Assembly: GCA_024653345.1 (NCBI GenBank)
Contig: JANLFV010000012.1
Span: forward strand, 1 to 46,992
DNA: 46,992 nt
Direction: 5' to 3'
Source: Candidatus Acetothermia bacterium
Lineage (GTDB): Bacteria; Bipolaricaulota; Bipolaricaulia; RBG-16-55-9; JANLFV01
The notes below the pieces were generated by a model that was given only the letters and a program-made list of their open reading frames with translations, ran no database searches and was not told where the DNA came from. The position numbers and the translations under genes are program-made. Positions 24,311-34,438 of the stretch are shown here, piece after piece (position 1 is the stretch's first letter; each line of letters starts with the position of its first letter).

Positions 24311-25537
24311 ATGGAAACCCTGTGGCCCGACCGTTACGCCCTGCGGATGGGGCGGATGCGGAGCTCGATCATCCGCGAGCTCTTGAAACTGACCGAGCGG
24401 CCGGAGGTGATCTCCTTCGCCGGCGGGCTCCCCGCCCCGGAGGTCTTCCCCATTCAAGAGTTCCGGGCCGCCGCGGACCGGGTCTTGCGGGAACATGGCC
24501 CCGAGGCCCTCCAGTATAGCACGACCGAGGGGTATCGCCCCCTGAGGGAGATGATCGCTCGGCATACTGCCCGCTACGGAATCGTGGTGAAGCCGGAGAA
24601 TATCCTGATCACCAGCGGCTCGCAGCAGGCGCTCGACCTTTTGGGGCGGGTCTTTCTCAACCCCGGGGACTGCATCGTGGTAGAGCGCCCGACCTATCTC
24701 GGCGCGCTCCAGGCCTGGAATGCCTATCAAGCCGAATATATCGGGGTCCCCATGGACGATGAGGGCCTGCGGACCGATTATCTAGAAGAGGCGCTCCGCG
24801 CCGGGCCGAAGTTCATCTACGCCTTGCCCAACTTCCAGAACCCCACGGGGGTGACGCTCTCGCTCGCGCGCCGCCGCCGGCTGGTCGAGCTGGCCGCCGA
24901 AGCGGGCGTCCCGCTCATCGAGGACGACCCCTACGGCCAATTGCGCTACGAGGGGGAGCACCTCCCCCCGCTGGTGGTGCTCGAGGGCAAACTGCACGGA
25001 AGCGATGATCAATGCTGCTACAGCGGGAATGTGATCTACCTCAGCACCTTCTCCAAGACCCTCGCCCCGGGGCTGCGCCTCGGCTGGGTGATCGCCCCGA
25101 CAGAGGTGATCAATCGGCTCATCCAGGCCAAACAGGGGGCGGACCTCCACACCAGCACCTTCGTCCAGATGGTTGCCTTCGAGGTGGCGAGAGGGGGCTT
25201 CCTCGACCGGCATGTCCGTGAGATCCGGGCGGTCTACCGCGCGCGGCGGGATGCGATGCTCGCGGCGCTCGAGGAATGCTTCCCTGAAGGGGTCCGCTGG
25301 ACCCATCCCCAGGGCGGGCTCTTCCTCTGGGCCACCCTCCCCGCGGGGCTGGATGCCCAGGAGCTTCTGAAGGTCGCCCTGGAGAGGGAGAAGGTCGCCT
25401 TCATCCCCGGCGGGCCGTTCTTCCCCAGCGAGCCTGAGCAGAATACGATGCGGCTCAACTTCTCCTATGTCCCCCCGGAGCGGATCGCCGAGGGGATCGC
25501 CCGCTTGGGAAGGGTCCTGAATGGCACCCGAGCTTGA
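24311..25537 (+). CDS. PLP-dependent aminotransferase (class I/II, LysN/aminoadipate type)
   Basis: 408 residues from ATG 24311 with GGGAGG seven bases upstream. Fold-type I marks: SFAGGLPAPEVFP at the N-terminus, PNFQNPTG, EDDPYGQLRYEG, and the PLP Lys K249 in STFSKTLAPGLRLGW. Such enzymes transaminate 2-aminoadipate, aromatic or branched amino acids; the exact substrate is not readable. It follows the CDF gene by 16 nt and may simply be the last gene of the operon with no link to metals. Confidence 0.92.
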   Translation: METLWPDRYALRMGRMRSSIIRELLKLTERPEVISFAGGLPAPEVFPIQEFRAAADRVLREHGPEALQYSTTEGYRPLREMIARHTARYGIVVKPENILITSGSQQALDLLGRVFLNPGDCIVVERPTYLGALQAWNAYQAEYIGVPMDDEGLRTDYLEEALRAGPKFIYALPNFQNPTGVTLSLARRRRLVELAAEAGVPLIEDDPYGQLRYEGEHLPPLVVLEGKLHGSDDQCCYSGNVIYLSTFSKTLAPGLRLGWVIAPTEVINRLIQAKQGADLHTSTFVQMVAFEVARGGFLDRHVREIRAVYRARRDAMLAALEECFPEGVRWTHPQGGLFLWATLPAGLDAQELLKVALEREKVAFIPGGPFFPSEPEQNTMRLNFSYVPPERIAEGIARLGRVLNGTRA

Positions 25538-25588
25538 ACCCATCACACAGAGCCTGGGGCGAGCCTTCGGTCCTGATATCAGTCTAGT

Positions 25589-25619
25589 TTGACAATATTA
25601 TAGCATTTCGCTATAATAT
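25589..25619 (+). promoter_or_regulatory. Consensus promoter with a 25-bp palindromic ArsR-type operator
   Basis: TTGACA (25589-25594), exactly 17 nt and TATAAT (25612-25617): both boxes are perfect consensus. A perfect 10-bp inverted repeat, ATATTATAGC (25595-25604) and GCTATAATAT (25610-25619) with a 5-nt centre, fills the spacer and the -10 box. A bound repressor would block polymerase entirely. The start codon at 25630 lies about 6 nt after the predicted start of transcription. Confidence 0.85.
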
Positions 25620-25629
25620 CCCCACGAGC

Positions 25630-25935
25630 ATGGCGGAGAGAGAGATCGGCTTGAGCGAGATAGCGAAGTATGCTCGGGCGCTTCACTGCCCGACGCGCTG
25701 GCGCATTATAGAATTCCTCGCCCACAGCCCGGCCGCGACGAGCGAGATCGCTTCCCGTCTCAAGCGGAGAGGTCGGGGGATAGGAAGGCCAAACCTCTAT
25801 TACCACCTCTCCGCGCTCCAGGACGCCGGGATCATCGAGGTAGCCGAATATCGCGAGCAGGGCGGGGGCGCGCCGGAGAAGGTCTGGCGGCTAGCCATCG
25901 ATAAGATCACCCTCAAGCTCAGGGAAGGGAGGTGA
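25630..25935 (+). CDS. ArsR-like winged-helix regulator
   Basis: 101 residues with an HTH domain: LHCPTRWRIIEFLA, then ATSEIASRLK and a recognition region RPNLYYHLSALQDAGIIEV. Only one Cys (C20) is present and there is no CxC pair, so ligand sensing differs from the ArsR at 14331. It most likely represses its own operon through the palindrome just upstream. No ribosome site precedes ATG 25630, so translation is probably leaderless. It leads the Cys/His peptide, ABC exporter, arsenate reductase and ACR3 genes. Confidence 0.85.
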   Translation: MAEREIGLSEIAKYARALHCPTRWRIIEFLAHSPAATSEIASRLKRRGRGIGRPNLYYHLSALQDAGIIEVAEYREQGGGAPEKVWRLAIDKITLKLREGR

Positions 25936-25940
25936 ACCCC

Positions 25941-26132
25941 ATGTGTGGATACTACTGTGGACCAGTCCATCCCCATCATCATGGGCATCCAGGTTGCTGC
26001 TGCGCTCCCGGCCACGGCTGGAGGCGGTTCCGGACCAAAGAGGAGGAGGTCGAGGAGCTGGAGAGCTACAAGGGGCAACTGGAGAAGGAGCTTCAGGAGA
26101 TCAAGGAGCGGATAGAGGAGTTAGGGAAGTAG
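25941..26132 (+). CDS. Small Cys/His-rich peptide with a coiled-coil tail
   Basis: 63 residues. The first 25 hold C2, C6, H10, H12-H14, H16, C19-C21 and H25, a dense soft-metal ligand set. After a basic hinge (GWRRFRTK) the rest is a Glu/Lys heptad helix that should form a coiled coil. It resembles the general build of DUF5320-type small proteins, but I cannot name a family with certainty. GGGAGG lies eight bases before the ATG. Likely a metal or metalloid buffer, or an oligomeric sensor, in the arsenic operon (inference). Confidence 0.75.
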   Translation: MCGYYCGPVHPHHHGHPGCCCAPGHGWRRFRTKEEEVEELESYKGQLEKELQEIKERIEELGK

Positions 26133-26141
26133 GCTAGAACT

Positions 26142-27074
26142 ATGGAAGCCATCGCGGTCCAGGGGCTCACCAAGCGCTACGGCGAGGTAGTGGCGGTCGA
26201 CCGGATCAGCTTCTCGGTGGGAGAGGGCGAGCTCTTCGGCTTTTTGGGGCCGAACGGGGCGGGGAAGACGACGACCGTGCGGATCTTGACCGGGATCATC
26301 CGGCCTGACGGCGGGCTCGCCCGGATCAAGGGCTTCCCCGCGGGGAGCCTGAAGGCCAAGCAGCTGGCCGGGGTCGTCCCGGAGATGGCCAACCCCTACA
26401 ACGACCTTTCGGGCTGGGAGAACCTGATGCTCATGGCCTCCCTCTACGGCGTCCCGCGGCGGGCGGCGAGCGCGCGGGGCGAGCGGCTCCTCGGGGATTT
26501 GGGCCTTCTCGAGCGGAAGGCTAGCCCGGTCCGGACCTACTCCAAGGGGATGAAGCAGCGGCTGATCCTGGCGATGGCGCTGGTGAGCGAGCCCGAAGTC
26601 TTGTTTCTCGATGAGCCGACCTCGGGGCTCGATGTCCAGTCGGCAAGGCTGATCCGGGAGCTGCTCCGGGGCCTCAAGGCCCAGGGGAAGACGATCTTCC
26701 TCACCACCCACGACATGGACGAGGCCAATCAGCTCTGCGACCGGGTGGCGATCATCAACAAGGGGAGGCTCGTCGCGATCGATCCGCCCGCGAAGCTGAG
26801 GCTGGCCGCGAGCGGCCTCCAGTCGGTCGAGGTGAGCTTCGCTCAGGCTGACGGCCTGAACCCGGCCGAGCTGGCCCGCCTCCCCGGGGTAAGCGAGGTC
26901 GAGCGGGTCGGCGATAAATGCCGCCTCTACACAGACGACCCGGGGGAACTGGTGGTGGCGCTGGTCAACTACGCTTGCTCCGCCGGGCTGAAGATCGTCT
27001 TGCTCAACACCCTCGCCCCATCGCTCGAGGAGGCCTTCCTGGCCCTGACGGAGAAGGAGGGCTCTGATGGCTGA
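26142..27074 (+). CDS. ABC exporter ATP-binding protein
   Basis: 310 residues. Walker A GPNGAGKTT (36-44), signature YSKGMKQRL, Walker B VLFLDEPTSGLD and switch His in TTHDMDE. This is the CcmA/DrrA type, which pairs with a single ABC-2 permease. The last 80 residues form the usual regulatory domain. It overlaps the permease gene by 8 nt. Substrate unknown; location suggests export of a metal, a thiol conjugate or a toxic compound. Confidence 0.92.
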   Translation: MEAIAVQGLTKRYGEVVAVDRISFSVGEGELFGFLGPNGAGKTTTVRILTGIIRPDGGLARIKGFPAGSLKAKQLAGVVPEMANPYNDLSGWENLMLMASLYGVPRRAASARGERLLGDLGLLERKASPVRTYSKGMKQRLILAMALVSEPEVLFLDEPTSGLDVQSARLIRELLRGLKAQGKTIFLTTHDMDEANQLCDRVAIINKGRLVAIDPPAKLRLAASGLQSVEVSFAQADGLNPAELARLPGVSEVERVGDKCRLYTDDPGELVVALVNYACSAGLKIVLLNTLAPSLEEAFLALTEKEGSDG

Positions 27075-27823
27075 GCCGGCCCTGATCTGGCAGCAATTCC
27101 GCCGGGCCTTGGCGATCGCGAAAAAGGACATCCGGATCTACTACTCCAAGGGGCCGGTGGTGGTCTTCGGGGTCCTCTTCCCAATCTTCCTCTTTCTCGC
27201 CTTCAGCATCGGGCGGCAGATGCCGCTCGACTCCATGATACCCGGCCTTCTGGGAATGATCCTCTTCTTCACCGCCACGGCGGTCTCGCCGATCGTGGTC
27301 CCCTGGGAGACCCAGGCGAGGACGCTCGAGCGGCTGATGGCCTGCCCGGTGAGGCTCGAGGCGATCATCTTCGGGGATGTCTTGGCCTCGTTCGCCTTTG
27401 GGCTGGCCATCTCGGTCGTCCCGATCGCGATCGGCCTGGCCCTAGGGGTTAAGGTATCCTGCGGGGCGGCCTTCGCGTTGGCCGTGGTCCTGGCCGGGCT
27501 CTGTTTCGCCTCCCTAGGCAATGTGTTCTCCATCCCGCCGACCAACCTCCCGGCCACGGTCAATATGATCGCCGCGGCGGTCAGGTTCCCGGTTGGTCTT
27601 CATCAGCGGGGTCTTCATCCCTCTGGATGAGCTCTCGGCCTGGGGGAGGGCGCTCGCCTACATCTCGCCCTTGACCTATTTCACCGACCTCGCCCGGAGG
27701 TCTATTCAGGGCCGGGGCCACCTCCCGCTCGCCGTCGACTTCGCTGCCCTGGTCGGCTTCACCCTCCTATTTCTTCTCGTGGCCACGAGGCTCCATGAGC
27801 GGACGATGCCGAGGAGGATCTGA
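27067..27823 (+). pseudogene. ABC-2 type exporter permease, interrupted by a single-base frameshift
   Basis: The frame from 27067 gives membrane helices up to AAAVRFP, then leaves the family pattern at about 27591 and stops at 27630. The +1 frame from TTG 27593 continues with LVFISGVFIPLDEL, the conserved ABC-2 segment, and ends at 27823. Removing one G at 27591-27592 restores a continuous protein of about 251 residues with six helices. The downstream half has no ribosome site. It could be a real inactivating insertion or an assembly error. Confidence 0.85.
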
Positions 27824-27828
27824 ATCAA

Positions 27829-28236
27829 GTGGCCAAGAGGATCATCTTCGTCTGCATCGAGAACGCCTGCCGGTCGCAGATGGCCGCGGCGTTCGCCCGT
27901 CAGCTTGCCCGCGAGCTGGGCCTGGAACTGGAAGTCGCGAGCGGCGGGACTAAGCCCGTGGAGCGGGTCGATGACCGGGCGATCCAAGTGATGCGGGAGA
28001 AGGGGATCGACATCTCCGGGGAGCGGCCGAGGGCCATCGATCCTCGAGAATTACGGGATTTCGATTACATCATCACCATGGGCTGCGGGGCTGAGGGGGT
28101 CTGCCCCGCCGGATTCACCGGTCGGACGCGGGACTGGGGGATCCCTGATCCCAAGGGGAAGTCGCTCGAGTTCTATCACGCGGTCCGAGATGAGATCGAG
28201 CAGAAGGTGAGAGAACTAATCGAGGAGGTGATCTAA
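27829..28236 (+). CDS. arsC: Thioredoxin-coupled arsenate reductase (LMW phosphatase fold)
   Basis: 135 residues. It should reduce As(V) to As(III) for export. The P-loop CX5R is C9-R15 (CIENACRSQ), and two further redox cysteines, C86 and C92 (MGCGAEGVCPAGF), match the three-Cys relay of thioredoxin-type ArsC; the DP pair in WGIPDPKG supplies the acid. GTG start 27829, with GAGGAGG 11 nt upstream. The ACR3 carrier gene starts directly after its stop, as in many ars operons. The thioredoxin-like protein at 15737 is a candidate partner. Confidence 0.93.
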   Translation: MAKRIIFVCIENACRSQMAAAFARQLARELGLELEVASGGTKPVERVDDRAIQVMREKGIDISGERPRAIDPRELRDFDYIITMGCGAEGVCPAGFTGRTRDWGIPDPKGKSLEFYHAVRDEIEQKVRELIEEVI

Positions 28237-29310
<1,074 letters not shown>

Positions 29311-29436
29311 AGCCGTCAGAATGAAAACCTGGACTGGAGCCTCCCTCCCCGCTCACTCACGGCTTGCCGCGGAGTCAGAACCATCTCCTTCGGGCCCGGG
29401 CTCCCCCGAAGCGGTCTGCGTTGCGATTCAACAGAC

Positions 29437-30792
29437 TTACCCGGCGGGCTCCTCCTTTTGCACCCCGGTGAAGGTGAAGCCCGTGATGTAGAGCGCGGGC
29501 ATGATCGCAAAGCCCACGCCGCCGTAGGAGAAGACCTCTCGCTCTCTAGAGATCGCCCGGACATTGGAGAAGGCCCGGAGCATCGACTCCGTCCAGCGGA
29601 GATTCTTCACCGCCTGCTTGATCTTTCTGCCCTCAATGAGGAAGGTCCCGTAGCGGGTCATCCCCGTCATCAGCGCCTGCTTCGGATTGAGGAAGCCGTT
29701 CAGGTAATGGAACCTCGTCACGAGGAGCCCCCGCTCGCAAGAGGCGATCATCTTCTCCAGCGAGGAGTCGCCCGGCTCAAGGCAGATGTTCCACGGCATC
29801 GCCCCGTAGGGGCTGTCCGGCGGGCCGGCGTGGCCTGTGGGCTTGGCCTTGGCCTGGTTGGCACTGATCGTGTCGAAGACCACGCCCCGGTTGATCCCCC
29901 GCTCGACAAAGGTGACCCGCTGCTTGGGGCAGCCCTGGAGGTCGAAGGCGAGCCCTTCGGCCTCCGGCTCATGGACGCTGTCGTAGATCGTGATGTTCTC
30001 GCCCATCGAGCGCTCGCCCAGCCTCCCGGCGAGGAAGCTCGTCCCGTCGAGGAAGGCATTGGCGCGGAAGGCGATCAGGCTGAGCCAGTTCATCACCTCG
30101 GCCAGGCAGCCCGGTTCGAGGATCACATCATACTGCCCGAGGGGGACCTCCTGCTGGTCCTTGTTCAGGGCGCAGCGCTCCAGGGCCTTGGCCGCGACGC
30201 GGTCGAAGTCGATCTGGGATACATCATGGGCGAAGGCGTCAGCGTAGCTCATCCCCGCTCGAGAGACGGGGACGACCGTGATCTCGGCCCCGGTCAGGGG
30301 CTGATAGGCCGCGACGCCGGTGGAGTTGAGGACTGCGATCTCCGACTCGCCCGTGGAGAAGGCCCCCGAGACCTCGAACCCGAGCCGATCGGCCTGGGCG
30401 AAGATCTTCCGGACCATCTCCGCCCGCTCCTTGGGCGTGAACCGGGCTGTGGCCTCGAAGTGAGTCTGGGTCTGCTCATACCCGGCCGGGCCGGGGAAGC
30501 CGTCGAAGTAGGGATTCTCCGGCTGGCGCCGGGCCAGTTCGAGGGCCTGCGCCGCCGCCCTGAGCAGTTCCTGCTCAGCCAGCGTGTTGACCGTCACCAC
30601 GCCGAGTCGCTTCCCCTCGGCCACGCGGACATAGAGCCGTGCGTTCTCCTCGGAGACATTCTGATGGATCTGGGAGCGGCTGTAGCGGGTGAGGTCGCTC
30701 CGGCCTCCGAGATACAGCAGCTCCGTCTGGTCCGCAGGCGAGCGGTCCAGCACCTTCTTCAGCAGCTCGAGGATCCGCTCTTTCCCCATCAT
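29437..30792 (-). CDS. pmbA: TldE/PmbA family protein
   Basis: 451 residues from ATG 30792, which overlaps the tldD stop (ATGA). In the family, PmbA/TldE forms a heterodimer with TldD that cleaves peptides, for example in antitoxin turnover and maturation of modified peptides; PmbA itself lacks the zinc motif, and none is seen here. Family-like stretches are the N-terminal [18 protein letters not shown] strand and a C-terminal [24 protein letters not shown] end (about 29440-29520). The whole gene is covered on the other strand by the run-on frame of acr3. Confidence 0.9.
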   Translation of the reverse strand: MMGKERILELLKKVLDRSPADQTELLYLGGRSDLTRYSRSQIHQNVSEENARLYVRVAEGKRLGVVTVNTLAEQELLRAAAQALELARRQPENPYFDGFPGPAGYEQTQTHFEATARFTPKERAEMVRKIFAQADRLGFEVSGAFSTGESEIAVLNSTGVAAYQPLTGAEITVVPVSRAGMSYADAFAHDVSQIDFDRVAAKALERCALNKDQQEVPLGQYDVILEPGCLAEVMNWLSLIAFRANAFLDGTSFLAGRLGERSMGENITIYDSVHEPEAEGLAFDLQGCPKQRVTFVERGINRGVVFDTISANQAKAKPTGHAGPPDSPYGAMPWNICLEPGDSSLEKMIASCERGLLVTRFHYLNGFLNPKQALMTGMTRYGTFLIEGRKIKQAVKNLRWTESMLRAFSNVRAISREREVFSYGGVGFAIMPALYITGFTFTGVQKEEPAG

Positions 30793-32246
30793 CTCTGCAC
30801 CCCCACTTCGACATCCCTGAACCGGGCCGGGGCCGCGCCGTGAGCCACATGCATCGTCTGGGGCGGCTCGCCCTTCCCGCAGTTCGGCAGCCCCCAGATC
30901 CGCCACTCCCGCCGGTCGCAGATCGCGTCGCAGGAGCCCCAGAACTGGGGCGTGATCCCGGTGTAGACCGGATTCTTCAGCGGCCGGACTCGCTTCCCGT
31001 GCTTGATCTCCCAGGCCAGCTCGCAGCCGAACTGGAAGTTCAGCCGGAGATCGTCGATCGACCAGGACTTGTTGGTGCAGACATAGACCCCCTCAGCGGT
31101 GTCGGCGATCAGGTCCTCGAGGGTGAGCTCTTCTTCGCCCGGCTCGAGGTTGATGTTGACCATCCTGATCAGCGGGATATGGTTCCAGCTCTCGGCGCGC
31201 ATCGCCCCGCCGCTCCGCCGGCCGATCAGGGGGGCGGTCTCCCTCGAGGTGAGGTAGCCGACGAACCGGCCCTCCTTGATCAAGGGGTATCGCTGAGCCT
31301 TCACGCCCTCGTCATCGTAGCCGAAAGAGCCGATCGAGCTGGGGATCGTCGCGTCGGCGTAGATGTTCACGATCTTTGAGCCGTAGCGGAACTTCCCCAG
31401 CTTATCCAGGCTGAGGAAGCTCCCGCCAGCGTAGCTGATCTCCGTTCCCAGGGCGCGGTCGAGCTCGGTGGGATGGCCGCAGGACTCGTGGACCTGGAGG
31501 CCCAGCTGCGAGGAGTCGATGATGAGGTCAGTCCTCCTGGCCGGGCAGGGGTCCGCGGCCAGCAAGGCCAGGGCCTCCTCGCGCGTCCGCTCGGCGTTCC
31601 CCACCAGATCAAGCGACGCGACGAACTCGTAGCCCGCGGCGGCGAAGTCCCCCCCGAAGCTGTTGGGATAAGAGCGCCGCTGGACCTCGCCGTCCTGAAC
31701 AGCGGTGGCCGCGATCCCCGCGCCGCTCTCCACGATCTCCTGCTCGATCGCCGCGCCCTCGCTGCTCAGGAAGAGTTTGTTCGTGCGGAAGAACCTCATC
31801 GCACCCTCGGCCATCTGGACCCGCTTGTCCTGCCGGAGCACCTTGACCGCGGCGAAGAGCAACTCCAGCTTCTTGTCCAGCGGGACGGCGAAGGGGTCGC
31901 GCGCGAACGGTGATCGGTAGGAGCCAACCTGCGGCGGGGAGTCGTCGAGCCTCACCGGCTCCCGTTGCGCCAGGTGGCTGGCCTTGGCGATCTCGAGCGC
32001 CCGGTTGGCGATCGCCGCTATCTCGGCCTCATTGGGCTCCGCTGAGGCGGCGAAGCCCCACGAGCCCTTGTATAGGACGCGGATCCCGAAGCCGCGATCC
32101 CTGTTGCGCGCGAGGGCCGCGACCTGCTCGTTCCGGATCGTGATGCTCTCCGTCTCGCGGTCGAGGAATCGCGCGTCGGCGTAGTCGACCCCGGCTCGAC
32201 GGAGCCGGTCCAATGCCGCAATTAGCCACCCCTTTATCTCATCCAT
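30789..32246 (-). CDS. tldD: Zinc metalloprotease TldD
   Basis: 485 residues from ATG 32246 (AGGAG five bases upstream). The zinc/catalytic motif HESCGH is present in [17 protein letters not shown], followed by [10 protein letters not shown] and a C-terminal [27 protein letters not shown] segment (cut here to its key residues W, D and C). TldD is the catalytic partner of PmbA. Together they degrade unfolded or modified peptides in the cytoplasm. The pair is transcribed from a good promoter just upstream. Confidence 0.93.
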   Translation of the reverse strand: MDEIKGWLIAALDRLRRAGVDYADARFLDRETESITIRNEQVAALARNRDRGFGIRVLYKGSWGFAASAEPNEAEIAAIANRALEIAKASHLAQREPVRLDDSPPQVGSYRSPFARDPFAVPLDKKLELLFAAVKVLRQDKRVQMAEGAMRFFRTNKLFLSSEGAAIEQEIVESGAGIAATAVQDGEVQRRSYPNSFGGDFAAAGYEFVASLDLVGNAERTREEALALLAADPCPARRTDLIIDSSQLGLQVHESCGHPTELDRALGTEISYAGGSFLSLDKLGKFRYGSKIVNIYADATIPSSIGSFGYDDEGVKAQRYPLIKEGRFVGYLTSRETAPLIGRRSGGAMRAESWNHIPLIRMVNINLEPGEEELTLEDLIADTAEGVYVCTNKSWSIDDLRLNFQFGCELAWEIKHGKRVRPLKNPVYTGITPQFWGSCDAICDRREWRIWGLPNCGKGEPPQTMHVAHGAAPARFRDVEVGVQR

Positions 32247-32281
32247 GCCCTCTCCTCTCACTGAGGATCGCCGAGACCAAG

Positions 32282-32310
32282 ACTATAGCAAACCCCGCCG
32301 CCGCTGCCAA
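32282..32310 (-). promoter_or_regulatory. tldD-pmbA promoter
   Basis: On the minus strand: TTGGCA (32310-32305), a 17-nt spacer, TATAGT (32287-32282). Each box matches five of six consensus bases. Predicted start near 32275, about 29 nt before the tldD ATG. It is divergent from the cyclase promoter 22 bp away. Confidence 0.75.
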
Positions 32311-32331
32311 ATGTTCCAAGGGCGTTCCGGC

Positions 32332-32361
32332 TTGCTCCGAAGCCGCCACTGGGCTTATAAT
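32332..32361 (+). promoter_or_regulatory. Promoter of the adenylate-cyclase/TPR gene
   Basis: TTGCTC (32332-32337), an 18-nt spacer and a perfect TATAAT (32356-32361). Predicted start near 32368, about 38 nt before the ATG at 32406. Confidence 0.6.
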
Positions 32362-32405
32362 CAAGAGCGTGCGCCTTGCACCGCGCCGCGATGGGGGGAT
32401 GACCG

Positions 32406-34349
32406 ATGGCCGAGGAAGCCCGGAGGCTCGCAGCGATCATGCTGACCGACATCGTCGGCTACACCGCTCTGGCCCAGAAGGACGAACCGCTCGCCTTAGA
32501 ATTGCTGGGGGAGCATAACCGCCTCCTGCGCCCCCTCTTCCGGGGCTACGCCGGCCGGGAGATCAAGTCCACGGGCGACGGCTTCCTCGTCGAGTTCCCC
32601 AGCGCCTTGGAGGCGACCCGCTGTGCTATCGAAATCCAAACGGCCTTGAAAGATCGCAATGCCGCCGCCTCCCCCGAGCGGCGGATCGAGGTCCGCATCG
32701 GGCTCCACGTCGGGGATGTCCTGCACCGCGAGGGCGATGTATTCGGCGACGGGGTCAACATCGCCGCGCGGATCGAGCCCCTGGCCCCTCCCGGTGGGAT
32801 CTGCCTCACCCGCCAGGCCTACGACCACGTCTGGAACAAGCTCGATCGGCCGTTGGTCAGCTTAGGCAAGAGAGAGCTGAAGAACATCCAACTGCCGATG
32901 GAGGTCTACCGCGTGGTGCTCCCCTGGGAGGAGCCGCCCGAGGGAGGCCGCCACGATCATGATAGGTCGCGGATCGCCGTCCTGCCCCTGGCCAACATCA
33001 GCCCCGATCCTAAGGATGAATACTTCGCCGATGGGATGACCGAGGAGTTGATCTACACCCTCTCCAAGCTTAGGGAGCTCAGGGTCATCGCCTACACCTC
33101 CGTCATGGCCTACAAGGGCCAACGGAAGAAGATCGCCGAGATCGGCCGGGAGCTTGGGGTGGGGACGGTGCTGGAAGGGAGCGTGCGCAAGGCGGGCAAC
33201 AGGCTGCGAATCACAGCTCTGCTCATCGATGCGCAGAACGAGGAACATCTCTGGTCGGAGCGGTATGATAGAGACCTAGAGGACGTATTTGCCATCCAGA
33301 GCGATATCGCTAAGAGGGTCGCCGAGGCGCTCCAGGTGCACCTCTTGGCCGGGGAGAGGCAGGAGATCGAGAAGGAGCCGACGGGGAATCTGGAGGCATA
33401 TGATCTGTATTTGAGGGGGCGTCACTGCGGGAACGAGCGGACCGAGGAGAGGTTCAAGAAGGCCATCGAGTGCTTCGAGGGGGCGATCGGGATCGATCCC
33501 GACTACGCTCTGGCCTATGCCGGATTGGCCGACATTTACACCGTCCTGCCGCTTTACGCCCCTGCCGCATTCAAGGAGACTTTTCTGCGGGCGAAGAGGG
33601 CAGCTCTCCAGGCGCTGCTGCTCGATGATACGCTGGCCGAGGCCCGCGTTTCACTGGCACAGGTGAAAGCCTATTGCGATTGGAACTGGGCAGAGGCCGA
33701 GCGGGAATTCATACGCGCCATCGCGCTCAAACCGAGCTATGCCACCGCCCATTACCAGTATGGCCGCTTCTTTATCTACATGGGACGGTTCGACGAGGCC
33801 CTCGAGGAGATTCACCGGGCACTTGAACTGGACCCTCTCTCCGTGTTGAGCAACTTCCATCTTGGCGTGGTGGTCTACCTCACCGGCGATTATGACGAGG
33901 CGATAAAGGCGTTACAGAAGACGATCGAGATGGCCCCGAATTTCTGGATGGGCCACATCTGGCTTGGCATGGCCTATCTCGAGAAGTCGATGTATGCGGA
34001 GGCCCTGGCAAGGCTGCATCAGGCAAAGGCCCTCCCCGGTTGCTGGCCTTCCATGGCAGATGCTGTCATCGCCAGCGTCTATACCCGGATGGGCAAGAGG
34101 CGCGCCGCGAGGGAGCTGCTCGATGAACTGCTGAGGAGGTCAGAGCGGGAGTATATCCCGCCCAGTTGGATGGCGATTCTCTATTCCGCCCTCGGGGAGA
34201 ACGATCGCTGCTTCGCCTGGCTGGAGCAGGCCTACGAGGAGCACGATCAGTTTCTGCTCTTCCTTGCCAAAGGGGGAGGGATCTTTGAAATCGATCGCGC
34301 GGACCCAAGGTTCACAGCCCTGCTGAAGAGGATAGGCTTAAAGGGCTGA
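32406..34349 (+). CDS. Class III adenylate/guanylate cyclase fused to TolB-like and TPR domains
   Basis: 647 residues in three parts. Residues 8-175: class III cyclase with metal Asp15 (MLTDIVGYT), Asp58 (STGDGFLVEF) and the N118/R122 pair (VNIAARIEPLA). Residues about 185-320: a TolB N-terminal-like domain (AVLPLANISPDPKDEYFADG, then ELGVGTVLEGSVRKAG). Residues about 325-640: TPR repeats. This cytoplasmic architecture is common in environmental bacteria. It should make cAMP or cGMP. The gene behind it encodes a cyclic-nucleotide-binding domain, a likely effector. Codon use shifts to a less GC-biased pattern from about 33370 on. Confidence 0.9.
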   Translation: MAEEARRLAAIMLTDIVGYTALAQKDEPLALELLGEHNRLLRPLFRGYAGREIKSTGDGFLVEFPSALEATRCAIEIQTALKDRNAAASPERRIEVRIGLHVGDVLHREGDVFGDGVNIAARIEPLAPPGGICLTRQAYDHVWNKLDRPLVSLGKRELKNIQLPMEVYRVVLPWEEPPEGGRHDHDRSRIAVLPLANISPDPKDEYFADGMTEELIYTLSKLRELRVIAYTSVMAYKGQRKKIAEIGRELGVGTVLEGSVRKAGNRLRITALLIDAQNEEHLWSERYDRDLEDVFAIQSDIAKRVAEALQVHLLAGERQEIEKEPTGNLEAYDLYLRGRHCGNERTEERFKKAIECFEGAIGIDPDYALAYAGLADIYTVLPLYAPAAFKETFLRAKRAALQALLLDDTLAEARVSLAQVKAYCDWNWAEAEREFIRAIALKPSYATAHYQYGRFFIYMGRFDEALEEIHRALELDPLSVLSNFHLGVVVYLTGDYDEAIKALQKTIEMAPNFWMGHIWLGMAYLEKSMYAEALARLHQAKALPGCWPSMADAVIASVYTRMGKRRAARELLDELLRRSEREYIPPSWMAILYSALGENDRCFAWLEQAYEEHDQFLLFLAKGGGIFEIDRADPRFTALLKRIGLKG

Positions 34350-34438
34350 CCGATCGGCGGGATTGAGGCAAAGATGGATTTGCGTCCCTTGTTGATGCCA
34401 GCTATTTTGGATTAGCCTGAGTCCGGGAAGGAGGAGAG

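Noticed and set aside
26121..27131. A 336-codon open frame on the minus strand
   Set aside because: It is opposite the ABC ATPase with intact Walker and signature motifs.
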